Shown here one piece after another: positions 38,702 to 48,228 of a DNA stretch of 64,000 bases. The translations under genes and the position numbers were made by a program. The stretch is from Bacillota bacterium (lineage in GTDB: Bacteria; Bacillota; DSM-12270; Thermacetogeniales; Thermacetogeniaceae). Numbering within the stretch: the stretch's first letter is position 1; every line of letters begins with the position of its first letter. Below the pieces are notes generated by a model, which worked only from the letters and a program-made list of their open reading frames with translations, was not told the origin of the DNA and did no database searches. The stretch is taken from positions 22,245 through 86,244 of the forward strand of contig JARYLU010000008.1 of the NCBI GenBank assembly GCA_029907475.1, read 5' to 3'.

Positions 38702-39694
38702 TTGAGACAATTTTTGGCTGCGCGGTTTCTTTTATTTGTTCTGATCTGCCTGAGCGGGTGGGGAATCGCAGGGGTTGCACGGGCTTCTTTAAATCAGAAC
38801 CACCCTTATCCAGGTCTTCTGGCCTGGGGGCTGGGAAACCCGGGGGCTCAAACTGAGGACCGGATCATTTTAAACGGTGCTTTAGTTTACATAACAGGTG
38901 TTGACCCCGGTTACCTGCCGGGTATCCTTGAAAAAGGCCTTCCCGCCGCGGCTTTTGAGACAAATGGCGTTACTCCCGTCTTTGCCGGGGACTTTTCCGG
39001 AAGTGAAGGGGAACGCCCGCTTCAGGATGAGGAGGTTGCCGGGGAGCCTCATGATTTAAGCAGCCAACCTGTCGAGGTTGCCTTTTATCACACTCACAAT
39101 GCCGAAACCTATCTCCCGCTTCACGGTACAAGCAAGGTCCAGGGGGAAAACGGAGGGGTGAGTCTGGTTGCCCGGGAAATGGCGAAATTGTTAGAAGGGG
39201 AAGGGGTTAAAGCAGTTCACGACCAGACAATTCACGACCACCCGGATTTCCCTACCTCCTATATTAAATCAGAAGCAACTGCCCAGCGCCTGGTTCAGGA
39301 GAACTCTGTTCTCAAAGCGCTGGTGGATGTACACCGGGACGCGGGATTAAGCAAGAAGGAAACCGTGAAGGTTGAGGGCAAGGAGGTTGCCCGTATTTTA
39401 CTGATTGTAGGAAACGGAGACCGGCTGCCAAATCCTCACTGGCGGGAGAATTACGCTTTTGCCCAGGAAATTGCCGCCCGCCTCAAGGAAAAATACCCGG
39501 GCGTTTTGAAGGAAGTGAGGTTGAAGCCGGGGCGTTACAACCAGCACGTTTCTCCGCATGCACTTCTCGTTGAGGTTGGGAGCGATCAAAACACGCTGGA
39601 TGAAGCCCTGGGCGCGGCTCGCTGCTTTGCCACCGTCCTTGCAGAACTGGTCCGTGAAAGCAGGGCCGGGGAAAGTACCAGGGACGACGGGTGA
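38702..39694 (+). CDS. spoIIP: Stage II sporulation protein P
   Basis: A peptidoglycan amidase/endopeptidase that degrades septal and leading-edge peptidoglycan during engulfment with SpoIID and SpoIIM. 330 aa from TTG 38702, which follows AGGAGGAAGAGGG and opens directly into a membrane segment (FLLFVLICLSGWGIAG). Catalytic SpoIIP motifs: VAFYHTHNAETYLPL, VHRDAG and HALLVEVGSDQNT. Shows that the host forms endospores. Confidence 0.9.
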   Translation: MRQFLAARFLLFVLICLSGWGIAGVARASLNQNHPYPGLLAWGLGNPGAQTEDRIILNGALVYITGVDPGYLPGILEKGLPAAAFETNGVTPVFAGDFSGSEGERPLQDEEVAGEPHDLSSQPVEVAFYHTHNAETYLPLHGTSKVQGENGGVSLVAREMAKLLEGEGVKAVHDQTIHDHPDFPTSYIKSEATAQRLVQENSVLKALVDVHRDAGLSKKETVKVEGKEVARILLIVGNGDRLPNPHWRENYAFAQEIAARLKEKYPGVLKEVRLKPGRYNQHVSPHALLVEVGSDQNTLDEALGAARCFATVLAELVRESRAGESTRDDG

Positions 39695-39751
39695 ATACTT
39701 TTGCGGTCCATGGGAATCTTAGTAAAAAAGCAAAGCAGGGAGGTGGCCGGA

Positions 39752-39997
39752 TTGGAAAAATGGCAGCGCCTGACGGTTGTCTTTGCCCTGGCCCTGCTTT
39801 TAGTAAGCGGACTTAACCTTGCGGCGCGTGCGACCCAGCAAATCAAGGGGGAAGAGAAAAAATTTTTCGCCCTGGATTTGAAAAACCGGGAAATCGTAAT
39901 CTGCGGCGATTCTTATCAGGTTGAAACGCTCCTGGACCGGGGCAAAAGGGATTTGGCCCACCTTCTAGAAGCGGTTTCCTGGCCGGATCTCAAGTAG
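39752..39997 (+). CDS. Small membrane-anchored hypothetical protein
   Basis: 81 aa, not recognised. One N-terminal membrane segment (LTVVFALALLLVSGLNLAA), then a short soluble domain (KKFFALDLKNREIVICGDSYQVETLL). TTG 39752 is chosen because AGGGAGGTGG lies upstream. It is 57 bp after spoIIP on the same strand and may belong to the same transcript, so a sporulation link is possible. Confidence 0.6.
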   Translation: MEKWQRLTVVFALALLLVSGLNLAARATQQIKGEEKKFFALDLKNREIVICGDSYQVETLLDRGKRDLAHLLEAVSWPDLK

Positions 39998-40157
39998 ATA
40001 TAACTCGAGAACTTCAAAGGGCTTTTTTTAAAGGGCACAAAGTGATAATATCTACTTTAGGTGCCCTGATTTATTTTTCAGAAAAGACCTTCATGCCGCT
40101 CATGCGACACCATCAGAAGAATGAAAATAAAGGGTTATCCTTGCGCCCGAAGACCTT

Positions 40158-40226
40158 GCGGAATCAGGAGCGAGTGGAAGTGCTTGCCTGGCAACCGACC
40201 GGAGTCCGGGAGCGAGCGCAAGGATA
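40158..40226 (+). repeat. 69-nt dispersed structured repeat, copy 1
   Basis: Matches 45290-45358 over 69 nt with four or five differences, all transitions. It folds as GCTTGC (40182-40187)/GCGAGC (40212-40217) enclosing CTGG (40188-40191)/CCGG (40199-40202). Differences from copy 2 convert Watson-Crick pairs to G-U, keeping the stem. Lies ~35 nt before murJ. No known RNA class recognised. Confidence 0.75.
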
Positions 40227-40260
40227 GCCGGCTCATATTTTCAGGAAAGAGGAGAAAAAA

Positions 40261-41841
40261 ATGTCGGAACGCGAGCAGGTCGCCCGGGCTGCCGGGATTA
40301 TTACCATTGCCATGGTCCTTTCCCGACTCCTCGGTTACGCGCGGGACCTCGCCCTCTACGCCCAGTTCGGGCAGAACAGGATCACCGATGCCTACAACGC
40401 TGCCTTTTCAATCCCCGATTTTCTCTATATGATCCTGGTGGGGGGTGCTTTGAGTTCTGCCTTTATTCCTGTATTCGGAGGGTACGTGGCCACCGGACGG
40501 GAGGATGAAGGATGGCGCGTTGCAAGCAGTCTGGTAAATTTAATGGTGCTGCTGCTTGTTTTAGGAATTACGCTGGGCCTCATTTTTACGCCCCAGCTCG
40601 TGTACATCCTGGTGCCCGGATTTGACCCCGCAGAACTCGCTCTTACCGTTCGCCTCACGCGGATCATGCTCTTCCAGACCTTTTTCATGGGTTTGAGCGG
40701 GATTACGGTTGGGATTTTAAATTCATATAAACATTTTACAACACCCGCCCTGGGCTCAGTCCTTTACAACCTCGCCGTTGTCCTGGTGGGTTGGAGCCTG
40801 GCGCCTTACCTCGGCATTGCGGCCTATTCGGTGGGAGTTGTGTTTGGGGCCGTTCTGAACTTCGCGGTTCAGCTTCCACCCCTCCTCCGGCTCGGCCTGC
40901 GCTACCGCCCGGTGCTTGATCTGTCGCACCCCGGGGTCAGGCAAATCGCGGCATTGGTGATTCCGGTGCTGGTCGGGCTCTCAGTCTCTCAATTCAACCT
41001 GTTTGTCAGCCAGAACCTGGCCTCCGGGCTGCCGGGCGGCCACCTCGCAGCTCTCAGGACCGCCCAGCGCCTCATGCAGTTGCCGCTGGGAATTTTCGCG
41101 GCGGCAATCGGGACGGCGATCTTCCCTACTTTAACGGGACAGGCGGCGCGCCGGGAATGGTCGCAGTTTCGCCGGACAACTTCCCTGGGCATCAGGACCG
41201 TGAACTTTATCACGATTCCCGCAGCCGCTGGTTTAATCGCACTCGGCCTCCCCGCCATCCGGTTGCTCTTTGAGGTTGGTAAATTTACACCTGCCAATAC
41301 CTGGGCAACCGCGACTGCTTTGTTTTATTATGCTTTTGGCATTGTCGGCTATTCCGGGGCGCTGATTTTAAACAGGGTCTACTATGCCTTGAAAGACACG
41401 AAAACGCCGGTGCTCGTAGGGATCGCTACTGTTTTTCTGAACCTTGTTTTAAACCTGGTGCTGGTAAGGGTCATGGGACACGCCGGGTTGGCGCTCGCCT
41501 ATTCGGTCGTCGGGATTGTTAACATGGTCGCCCTGCTTCTGATCCTGCGGGCTAAAATTGGATATATTGATGGGAGGCGAATCCTTCTCTCCGGTGGCGG
41601 GGCTCTGGTTTCGGGGCTGGTAATGGGAGGTATCACATACCTGCTGGCCGGTCACCTGGAGGGGATGCTGGGCACGGTTTCAAAGTTATCTCAAATGGTG
41701 ACAGTGGGAGCAGGAGTCGTAGCAGGGTTTGTGCTTTATCTTGCGCTGACCTATCTCTTCCGACTGGAAGAGTTGAGGCTGGCCCTGGACATAATCGGGA
41801 GGCGTCTGAATTTCGCCAGGGGCGTGCGCGCCCTGCGGTAA
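40261..41841 (+). CDS. murJ: Lipid II flippase MurJ
   Basis: A 526 aa MOP-family flippase moving lipid II across the membrane. About 14 membrane helices. Conserved: RLLGYARDLALYAQFG near the N-terminus (Arg involved in lipid II binding), AFSIPDFLYMILVGGALSSAFIPV and LNRVYYALKDTKTP. RBS AGAGGAG lies before ATG. Confidence 0.93.
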   Translation: MSEREQVARAAGIITIAMVLSRLLGYARDLALYAQFGQNRITDAYNAAFSIPDFLYMILVGGALSSAFIPVFGGYVATGREDEGWRVASSLVNLMVLLLVLGITLGLIFTPQLVYILVPGFDPAELALTVRLTRIMLFQTFFMGLSGITVGILNSYKHFTTPALGSVLYNLAVVLVGWSLAPYLGIAAYSVGVVFGAVLNFAVQLPPLLRLGLRYRPVLDLSHPGVRQIAALVIPVLVGLSVSQFNLFVSQNLASGLPGGHLAALRTAQRLMQLPLGIFAAAIGTAIFPTLTGQAARREWSQFRRTTSLGIRTVNFITIPAAAGLIALGLPAIRLLFEVGKFTPANTWATATALFYYAFGIVGYSGALILNRVYYALKDTKTPVLVGIATVFLNLVLNLVLVRVMGHAGLALAYSVVGIVNMVALLLILRAKIGYIDGRRILLSGGGALVSGLVMGGITYLLAGHLEGMLGTVSKLSQMVTVGAGVVAGFVLYLALTYLFRLEELRLALDIIGRRLNFARGVRALR

Positions 41842-41886
41842 CAAGCACTTTCCTTGTAGAAGGTGAACTTACGAAAGGTGAAAATA

Positions 41887-43689
41887 ATGGAACAAGCTTT
41901 GATCAGAAATTTTTGCATTATTGCGCACATTGACCACGGAAAATCAACCCTTGCGGACCGGTTGCTGGAAATAACCGGCGCTATTGACCCCCGGGAAATG
42001 GTGGACCAGGTTTTAGACCAGATGGAACTGGAGCGCGAGCGGGGGATAACGATTAAACTCCAGCCCGTCCGCCTCCGCTACCAGGCGCGCGATGGGAAGG
42101 AATACCTTTTAAACCTCATCGACACCCCGGGCCACGTGGATTTCAGCTACGAGGTATCCAGGAGCCTGGCGGCTTGCGAGGGAGCGCTCCTGGTGGTTGA
42201 CGCCAGCCAGGGTGTTGAGGCCCAGACGATTGCCAACGCTTACCTGGCGCTAGAAGCCGGTCTCGAGATCATTCCTGTAATTAACAAGATCGATCTTCCC
42301 GTAGCCGAGCCGGAACGGGTGGCGCGGGAAATCGAAGAAGTGCTGGGGTTACAGGCAGAGAGAGCTTTGCGCGTTTCAGCAAAGGAGGGTTGGGGGGTAC
42401 AGGATGCCCTGGAGGCCCTGATCCAGCGGGTGCCTCCCCCCCGGGGGGAAGCAGGTGCACCCTTAAAGGCTTTAATTTTCGATTCCCACTTTGACCCCTA
42501 TAAAGGAGCAATCTCTTACATCCGTGTTTTCGAGGGTCGTGTCCGGCGGGGGATAAAGATCCAGATGATGTCTACCGGAAAGTTCTTTGAGGTTTCCGAA
42601 GTTGGCGTCTTCACTCCTGCCCTTAAGCTGAAGGAGGAGTTGGGTCCCGGAGAGGTCGGTTACCTCGCGGCCGGGATCAAAAATGTGGCTGATACAAGGG
42701 TAGGAGACACGGTTACCTCGGCCGACCGACCGGCGGAGCGGCCCCTTCCCGGGTACAGGAAGGTTCTCCCTGTCGTCTTTTGCGGCATGTACCCGGTTGA
42801 CCCCCGTGACTACGAAAACCTGCGGGGAGCCCTGGGAAAGTTAAAATTAAATGATGCCGCCTTTCAGTACGAACCGGAGACCTCGGCTGCCCTGGGTTTT
42901 GGCTTTCGCTGCGGCTTTCTCGGCCTGCTCCACATGGAAATCATTCAGGAAAGATTGGAGCGGGAATACGGGCTTGATCTTGTCACAACTGCACCCAGCG
43001 TAATTTACAGGATCACCAGGCGGAACGGCGAGGTGATCACCGTCGAAAACCCCACCCTCTGGCCGAACCTGGGGGAAATATCCCTCATCGAAGAGCTTCA
43101 TGTCCGGGCGACGGTGATTACCCCGGCGGATTATTTGGGGCCCGTGCTGGAGTTGCTGCGGGAAAGACGGGGGGAATTTAAAGAAATGAACTACCTCTCT
43201 CCCCGGCGGGTTCAGGTGGTCTATGAGCTCCCCCTTGCCGAAATAATTTTCAATTTTTTCGACCACCTGAAGTCCCGGACGCGGGGTTACGCATCCCTGG
43301 ACTACGAACTGATCGGGTACCGCCCCGCAGATCTGGTGAAACTGGATTGCCTGGTCCACGGTGAGGTTATCGATGCCCTTTCCGTAATCGTCCACAGGGA
43401 TCAGGCATTTACCCGCGGGCGCGCCCTGGTGGAAAAGCTCAAAGAGTTGATCCCCCGGCAGTTGTTTGACGTTCCGATCCAGGCCGCGGTCGGGGGGAGG
43501 GTGATCGCCCGGGAAACCGTCAGGGCCCTCCGGAAAAATGTTTTGGAAAAGTGCTACGGCGGCGATGTTACAAGAAAGCGGAAACTGTTAGAAAAGCAGA
43601 AGGAAGGGAAGCGCCGGATGAAACAGATCGGAAAGGTGGAAATTCCTCAGGCAGCTTTCCTTGCGGTCCTGCAGGTCGACAGGGAGTGA
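41887..43689 (+). CDS. lepA: Elongation factor 4 (LepA)
   Basis: A 600 aa translational GTPase that back-translocates or supports ribosome assembly. G1 [10 protein letters not shown]2 RGITIK, G3 DTPGHVDF, G4 NKID, and the family-specific C-terminal [20 protein letters not shown] 41887 follows AAGGTGA; GTG 41863 is an alternative. hemW follows immediately, the usual Firmicutes order lepA-hemW-hrcA. Confidence 0.96.
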   Translation: MEQALIRNFCIIAHIDHGKSTLADRLLEITGAIDPREMVDQVLDQMELERERGITIKLQPVRLRYQARDGKEYLLNLIDTPGHVDFSYEVSRSLAACEGALLVVDASQGVEAQTIANAYLALEAGLEIIPVINKIDLPVAEPERVAREIEEVLGLQAERALRVSAKEGWGVQDALEALIQRVPPPRGEAGAPLKALIFDSHFDPYKGAISYIRVFEGRVRRGIKIQMMSTGKFFEVSEVGVFTPALKLKEELGPGEVGYLAAGIKNVADTRVGDTVTSADRPAERPLPGYRKVLPVVFCGMYPVDPRDYENLRGALGKLKLNDAAFQYEPETSAALGFGFRCGFLGLLHMEIIQERLEREYGLDLVTTAPSVIYRITRRNGEVITVENPTLWPNLGEISLIEELHVRATVITPADYLGPVLELLRERRGEFKEMNYLSPRRVQVVYELPLAEIIFNFFDHLKSRTRGYASLDYELIGYRPADLVKLDCLVHGEVIDALSVIVHRDQAFTRGRALVEKLKELIPRQLFDVPIQAAVGGRVIARETVRALRKNVLEKCYGGDVTRKRKLLEKQKEGKRRMKQIGKVEIPQAAFLAVLQVDRE

Positions 43690-43695
43690 GACCCC

Positions 43696-44841
43696 GTGCA
43701 GCTTGCCCTCTACCTGCACATTCCTTTTTGTCTTAAAAAGTGCGCTTACTGTGCGTTTAACTCCAGGCCCCTGCCTGCCGGAAGCGCCGGCGCGGACCTG
43801 GTCCGGCGTTATCTCCGGGCCCTGGCAGAGGAGCTTTGCCTTGCCGCCTCTTTTCTGGGCAAGGTCACTTTAGGGTCCATTTACTTTGGAGGGGGAACCC
43901 CCACCCTCCTGGAAGCCCCGGATTTAATCCAAATTTTGGAGCAAAGCGCCCGGTATTTTACCTGGTCCCCGGCAATAGAAATATCGTTAGAGGCCAACCC
44001 CGGCACGGTTTCCCTGCCAAAGCTGCAGGCCCTCCGCGATGCTGGTGTTAACCGGATCTCCATGGGTGCCCAGTCTTTTACTGGCGAGGAGCTGCAGTTG
44101 CTCGGCAGGACCCACGGGGTAGAGGAAATCTATACAGCTTACCGGGATGCCCGCGCCGCCGGTTTCGAGAATATCAACCTGGATCTGATCTACGGGGTCC
44201 CGGGGCAAACCGCCGGCACCTGGCGCAAGAACCTGGAGCAGGCCCTGGACCTTACCCCGGAACATCTCTCGGTCTACGGCCTGTCCCTGGAAGAAGGAAC
44301 CCCGCTCGCGGAGGCGGTGGCTGCGGGGGAATTGGAGTCTTGTGGCGAAGCAGAACAGGTTGCCCTCTGGGAGATAACTGCAGAACTCCTGGCAGCAGCC
44401 GGGTATGAAAGGTACGAGATCGCCAATTTTGCCCGTTCCGGCCGGATGTGCAGGCACAACCTGGTTTACTGGGAGAACCTGCCCTATTTAGGGCTTGGGG
44501 CGGGAGCCCACGGGTTTTTAGGCAAGGTCCGGTATGCTAACCATGCTGACGTAGCAACCTATCTTGATGGGGTGGCGCAGGGGAAGCTCCCGCGCGCCTG
44601 GGAGGAAGACCAGACACCCGAGCAGGAGCGTACCGATACCATCATCATGGGGTTGCGCCTCAGCCGGGGTTTACCCCTGCGTGCTTTCAGGGAGCGTTTC
44701 GGGGTCGCTTTTACGGAAGTTTACAGTTCCCAGCTGGAACACCTGGTCCGGGCAGAGTTAATCGAAGTAAACGATACTGCGGTTTTTCTCACCGCGAAAG
44801 GACGCCTCCTTGCCAATTCCGTCCTCGCTCATTTTATCTAG
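43696..44841 (+). CDS. hemW: Radical SAM heme chaperone HemW
   Basis: 381 aa; homologous to HemN but most members act as heme chaperones. The radical SAM motif CLKKCAYCAF is at ~11-20. YFGGGTPTLL, NRISMGAQSF and DLIYGVPGQT follow. The extra N-terminal HNxGRD-type feature of true HemN is not seen. GTG 43696 lies 7 bp after lepA. Confidence 0.92.
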   Translation: MQLALYLHIPFCLKKCAYCAFNSRPLPAGSAGADLVRRYLRALAEELCLAASFLGKVTLGSIYFGGGTPTLLEAPDLIQILEQSARYFTWSPAIEISLEANPGTVSLPKLQALRDAGVNRISMGAQSFTGEELQLLGRTHGVEEIYTAYRDARAAGFENINLDLIYGVPGQTAGTWRKNLEQALDLTPEHLSVYGLSLEEGTPLAEAVAAGELESCGEAEQVALWEITAELLAAAGYERYEIANFARSGRMCRHNLVYWENLPYLGLGAGAHGFLGKVRYANHADVATYLDGVAQGKLPRAWEEDQTPEQERTDTIIMGLRLSRGLPLRAFRERFGVAFTEVYSSQLEHLVRAELIEVNDTAVFLTAKGRLLANSVLAHFI

Positions 44842-44928
44842 GGCCGCCCCCGGGAGGGGAAAGCGCCAGGCAAGCCTTCCGACAAGCGGCATATGGAGCG
44901 ACGGGTAACAGCACCCGGCGCCGCGAGG

Positions 44929-45175
44929 TTGACAGTTCAGGCTGCGAGTACTTCATCCTATGGCGAAATTTAAGAAAACGAGCGACCTTACGAAGGTTGT
45001 TATCTCGCCCTTGACGAGGAGCAGCTAACGGCAGCCGAATCGAAACAGGAAGTTGAGATAGGCGACTATGCGCCATGGATGGCGTCATAGGAGCCGGTCG
45101 GCTGCCGTCTGCGACGAGTCGTAGGGCGAGTTCAACCGGAGTACTGGGAGCGAGTGTTTAAATTTCGCCTGAACC
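44929..45175 (+). ncRNA. Candidate rod-shaped structured RNA (unassigned)
   Basis: No ORF of note, but successive nested complementary segments build one long rod: GTTCAGGC 44935-44942/GCCTGAAC 45167-45174; GGCGAAATTTAA 44962-44973/TTAAATTTCGCC 45158-45169; CTCGCCC 45004-45010/GGGCGAG 45124-45130; CGGCAGCCGA 45029-45038/TCGGCTGCCG 45098-45107; CTATGCGCCA 45066-45075/TGGCG.CATAG 45080-45090. A wide internal loop (44974-45003 against 45131-45157) splits it, with a small ACCTT/AAGGT hairpin on the 5' side. The plan resembles 6S RNA (closing stem, bubble, terminal stem), but I cannot confirm this. Strand is uncertain because palindromic pairing works both ways. Confidence 0.55.
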
Positions 45176-45191
45176 CAGAGCTGGAAGCAAG

Positions 45192-45288
45192 CCCAGCACT
45201 CACCGAAACTCTGTTGCATAATTAGCCTTTGTCTTGATCTTCCGTTTTGTGTCTTTTTTGGCTCACGAAAGCAGCAGTGAGTGCTGGG
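45192..45288. repeat. 12-bp inverted repeat with 73-nt loop
   Basis: CCCAGCACTCAC (45192-45203) and GTGAGTGCTGGG (45277-45288) are perfectly complementary. They end two bases before repeat copy 2 and include the half-sites GCACTC/GAGTGC, which echo the CIRCE arms found 200 bp further on. Confidence 0.7.
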
Positions 45289-45289
45289 A

Positions 45290-45358
45290 GCGGAATCAGG
45301 AGCGAGTGGAAGTGCTTGCCCGGCAACCGACCGGAGTCCGAGAGCAAGCGCAAGAATA
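45290..45358 (+). repeat. 69-nt dispersed structured repeat, copy 2
   Basis: Second copy of the element at 40158-40226. Fold: GCTTGC (45314-45319)/GCAAGC (45344-45349) enclosing CCGG (45320-45323)/CCGG (45331-45334), fully Watson-Crick. Lies ~80 bp before the hrcA promoter. Confidence 0.75.
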
Positions 45359-45439
45359 AATTGGGACATATTTTTAAGGCAGTTTACCGGAAGGCCGGCC
45401 CGGAAGCAGCTGCAACCGGCCGGGCAAAAAGGGTTGCTA

Positions 45440-45468
45440 TTGACAAAAGTGCGGGCCGGTGGTATTTT
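45440..45468 (+). promoter_or_regulatory. Sigma-A promoter of hrcA-dnaK operon
   Basis: TTGACA (45440-45445), 17 bp, TATTTT (45463-45468). The CIRCE operator begins 15 bp downstream of the -10. Confidence 0.8.
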
Positions 45469-45483
45469 GGTGCTAGGATTTTT

Positions 45484-45510
45484 TTAGCACTCAAATCTTG
45501 CGAGTGCTAA
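45484..45510. promoter_or_regulatory. CIRCE operator (HrcA binding site)
   Basis: TTAGCACTC (45484-45492), 9 bp spacer, GAGTGCTAA (45502-45510): a perfect match to the CIRCE consensus. HrcA binds it to repress the heat-shock operon; the hrcA gene itself follows. Confidence 0.98.
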
Positions 45511-45533
45511 TTCAGGAAAAGTTGGTGGCGCCG

Positions 45534-46568
45534 GTGAAATTGAGTATGCGAAAGCAGCGGGTGCTCGAAGCAATTGTAGAGGATTACGTCATGACTGCGG
45601 AACCTGTCAGTTCGCGCGCCATTGCCCGCAAGTACCAGCTCGGCGTCAGCCCCGCAACAATTCGCAACGAAATGGCTGACCTGGAAGAGATGGGCATGAT
45701 CGAACAACCCCATACCTCTGCTGGCCGTATTCCCTCACAGCAAGGTTATCGTTATTATGTAGACCGGCTGATGCGGAAAAGCTATTTAACGGCTCGGGAG
45801 GAGACTTTATTTCGTGCGGTCTTTGCCCAGCAGGCCTGGGAACTTGCAATGATTACGCAGCAGACGATAAAACTGGTGACCCAGCTTACCGATTACCTGG
45901 TTTTTTTATCAGGTCCTCAACTTGCGCACGCTGCTCTTCAGCGAATTCAGTTTATTCCACTCACTCCTGAGAAGGCTCTCTTGGTGATCGTTGCAGAAAC
46001 CGGTTGGATTGAGAGCAAAATCGTCGAGCTTCCGGTGGAAGTCTCTTCCGGAGAGCTGGAGCGGATTACCGGTGTTTTTAATTCCTACTTCCGGGGTTTG
46101 AATTTTGCCCAGATTACGCGGACACTTTTGCAGAGCGTTTACAATGAACTGTCCAGGCAGCGCCAGATCATCGACCTTACCCTGGAAATTATCGAATCTG
46201 TCCTGAACCAGGATGCGGGCGAGGGCCTCTACCTGGGAGGGACACGCAATATCCTCAAGCAGCCTGAATATAAAGATATTCGGAATGTGCGCCAGCTTTT
46301 AGACCTCGTTGAAGAAGGAAGCATTTTCCGGACGATTTTAACGGAAACCGAACCGACGGGGGTTACCGTAAAGATCGGAAAGGAAAACAAGTACAGCGAA
46401 GTGCAAAACTACAGTGTCGTCACCGGGGTTTATACTTTAGGCGGAAATGTGGTCGGCGCTTTTGGTTTGATGGGTCCCATGAGAATGAACTACGCGCGGG
46501 CAATTGCGGTTGTCGAGTATATTACCCAAACCCTTTCCGAGATTCTCTCGCGGTCCGGCCCTTTTTGA
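45534..46568 (+). CDS. hrcA: Heat-inducible transcription repressor HrcA
   Basis: A 344 aa repressor of class I heat-shock genes. N-terminal winged helix (KQRVLEAIVEDYVMTAEPVSSRAI, SPATIRNEMADLEEMGMIEQPHTSAGRIPS) then the GAF-like dimerisation domain. GTG 45534 puts the CIRCE fully in the leader; ATG 45546 is a possible alternative. In Bacillus HrcA needs GroEL to stay active; here the operon encodes a different type of chaperonin. Confidence 0.95.
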   Translation: MKLSMRKQRVLEAIVEDYVMTAEPVSSRAIARKYQLGVSPATIRNEMADLEEMGMIEQPHTSAGRIPSQQGYRYYVDRLMRKSYLTAREETLFRAVFAQQAWELAMITQQTIKLVTQLTDYLVFLSGPQLAHAALQRIQFIPLTPEKALLVIVAETGWIESKIVELPVEVSSGELERITGVFNSYFRGLNFAQITRTLLQSVYNELSRQRQIIDLTLEIIESVLNQDAGEGLYLGGTRNILKQPEYKDIRNVRQLLDLVEEGSIFRTILTETEPTGVTVKIGKENKYSEVQNYSVVTGVYTLGGNVVGAFGLMGPMRMNYARAIAVVEYITQTLSEILSRSGPF

Positions 46569-46653
46569 GCAGAGGCCGCCAGCTCCGGATTGGTGCAACA
46601 AAGGGACTAAAAGGTCCCTTTATCCAGTTTATAGGCAGTAAGGGGGCAGGGTA

Positions 46654-48228
46654 TTGAGCATTAAGCGGGTAACTGATGAAAAAGAGGTGGACCAGCGCCT
46701 CGCCGCGCTGATGACCAATGTGAATGCAGTACGGGCAGTGGCTGCCGCGGTCGAAGGTACGCTTGGCCCCAAAGGCCTGGATACAATGCTGGTTGACCAG
46801 TTCGGTGCGGTTACAATTACTAATGACGGTGTGACAATTCTGGAAGAAATGGAAGCAACCCACCCTGCGGCGAAAATGGTCATCAATGCCGCTAAGGCCC
46901 AGGAAGAGGAAGTCGGCGATGGGACTACGACGGCGACACTCTGGGCGGGGAGTCTGGTAAGCGAGGGCCTGAACCAGGTTCTGAAAGGGGTCCCGGTGGC
47001 CCGCGTGCTCGAAGGGATGCGGGCAGGAATCAAGCGGGCGCTCACCATTTTTGAGCAGCGGGCCAGACCAGTCCGGGAACTCCAGGATCCCCTTTTATAC
47101 CAGGTGGCAATGGTTGCCGGGCGGGGCCACACCGACATTGCCGAATTGATCGTGCAGGCGGCGCAGATGGTGGAAGAGGATAAACTCCGGGATCCCACCT
47201 TTAAGTTGCGGGATAGCGTTTTTGCCGCCGAGGGTGTTGAAAACGAGGTTTTTGAAGGAGTTCTGGTAAACCGCAGGCGCTTAAATAAACAGATGCCCGT
47301 TGCCGTCAGCGGCCCCCGGATTTTGGTTCTCGACGATGCCCTCGCTCCGGAAGAACTGGAAGAGGGGGCACTGGCCACCGAGGCGGGCTTTAACCGTTAT
47401 CTTGCACTCCAGGAAGAGTTCCACAACAACCTTTTAAAAATTATTAATTTAGGGGTAAAATTAGTTTTGGTAGACAGGCGCGTTTCTGATTATGCCGAGG
47501 AGGTTCTAACCGGCGCGGGAGTGATGGTGCTGCCGCGGGTTGCTGCGAAAGAGTGGCGCCGGGTTGCGGAGCACACGGGGGCCTGGCCCCTCAAGCGAAC
47601 CGGATTGAAAAAGCATCCTGAGGAACTCATGCGGTATTTAGGAGCCGCCCGGCTGGCTCGAGAAGATGAGCCGCGGGAGCACGTGCGGGTCGAAGGCGGA
47701 TCGGAAAAGCCCTGCGCAACGGTGCTGGTTGGTGCGGCAACCGCCGAGGTCCTGGGTGAGAGGGAGAGAATTGCGAGGGATGCCGCGAGCGCCGTCCAGG
47801 CCGCCCTGAAAGGCGGGGTGGTCCCCGGGGGTGGTGCCGTCGAACTGGCTGTCGCCCGGACCCTCGAAGGGGTTAAGGGCGAACTGCGGGGGATGACCGC
47901 ATATGGTGTGGAATGTGTAATTGAAGCCCTGAAGCGCCCTTTTATTCAAATTGTAACAAATGCAGGTTTTAATGCCCTGGAAAAGATGGGTGATGTAGTT
48001 GCGGCCCAGCTGGAGCAAGAAACCGACTGCTTAGGGGTAGATTGCGATACGGGTTCTGTCTGTAACCTGTGGGAGGCAGGCATCGTCGATCCCGTTCTGG
48101 TAAAAACCCACGCTTTGAAGGCCGCCGGGGAACTGGCGGTGGCAATCTTGCGGATTGATACAATTATTCGTAAAAAAGAGGGGAAGAAAGCCCCGGATTC
48201 TGTACCTCAGAGGAGGGAAGAATTTTGA
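46654..48228 (+). CDS. Archaeal-type (group II-like, 'group III') chaperonin
   Basis: A 524 aa thermosome/TCP-1-like chaperonin, not Gro[29 protein letters not shown] and [12 protein letters not shown] are the nucleotide-binding motifs in thermosome form, and [12 protein letters not shown] is the C-terminal equatorial motif. No GroES is encoded beside it. Such genes have been described in some Clostridia (Carboxydothermus and relatives) inside the dnaK operon, as here. The C-terminus lacks a Gly-Gly-Met tail. TTG 46654 follows AAGGGGGCAGGG. Confidence 0.93.
   Translation: MSIKRVTDEKEVDQRLAALMTNVNAVRAVAAAVEGTLGPKGLDTMLVDQFGAVTITNDGVTILEEMEATHPAAKMVINAAKAQEEEVGDGTTTATLWAGSLVSEGLNQVLKGVPVARVLEGMRAGIKRALTIFEQRARPVRELQDPLLYQVAMVAGRGHTDIAELIVQAAQMVEEDKLRDPTFKLRDSVFAAEGVENEVFEGVLVNRRRLNKQMPVAVSGPRILVLDDALAPEELEEGALATEAGFNRYLALQEEFHNNLLKIINLGVKLVLVDRRVSDYAEEVLTGAGVMVLPRVAAKEWRRVAEHTGAWPLKRTGLKKHPEELMRYLGAARLAREDEPREHVRVEGGSEKPCATVLVGAATAEVLGERERIARDAASAVQAALKGGVVPGGGAVELAVARTLEGVKGELRGMTAYGVECVIEALKRPFIQIVTNAGFNALEKMGDVVAAQLEQETDCLGVDCDTGSVCNLWEAGIVDPVLVKTHALKAAGELAVAILRIDTIIRKKEGKKAPDSVPQRREEF

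Noticed and set aside
44842..45290. RNase P RNA, SRP RNA or tmRNA in the hemW-hrcA gap
   Set aside because: The universal RNase P (GAGGAAAGUCC), SRP domain IV and tmRNA acceptor/tag signatures are missing.
45314..45349. GGCAACC inside the 69-nt repeat, as in SAM riboswitches
   Set aside because: The flanking S-box helices and conserved AUGA/GA turns are absent.
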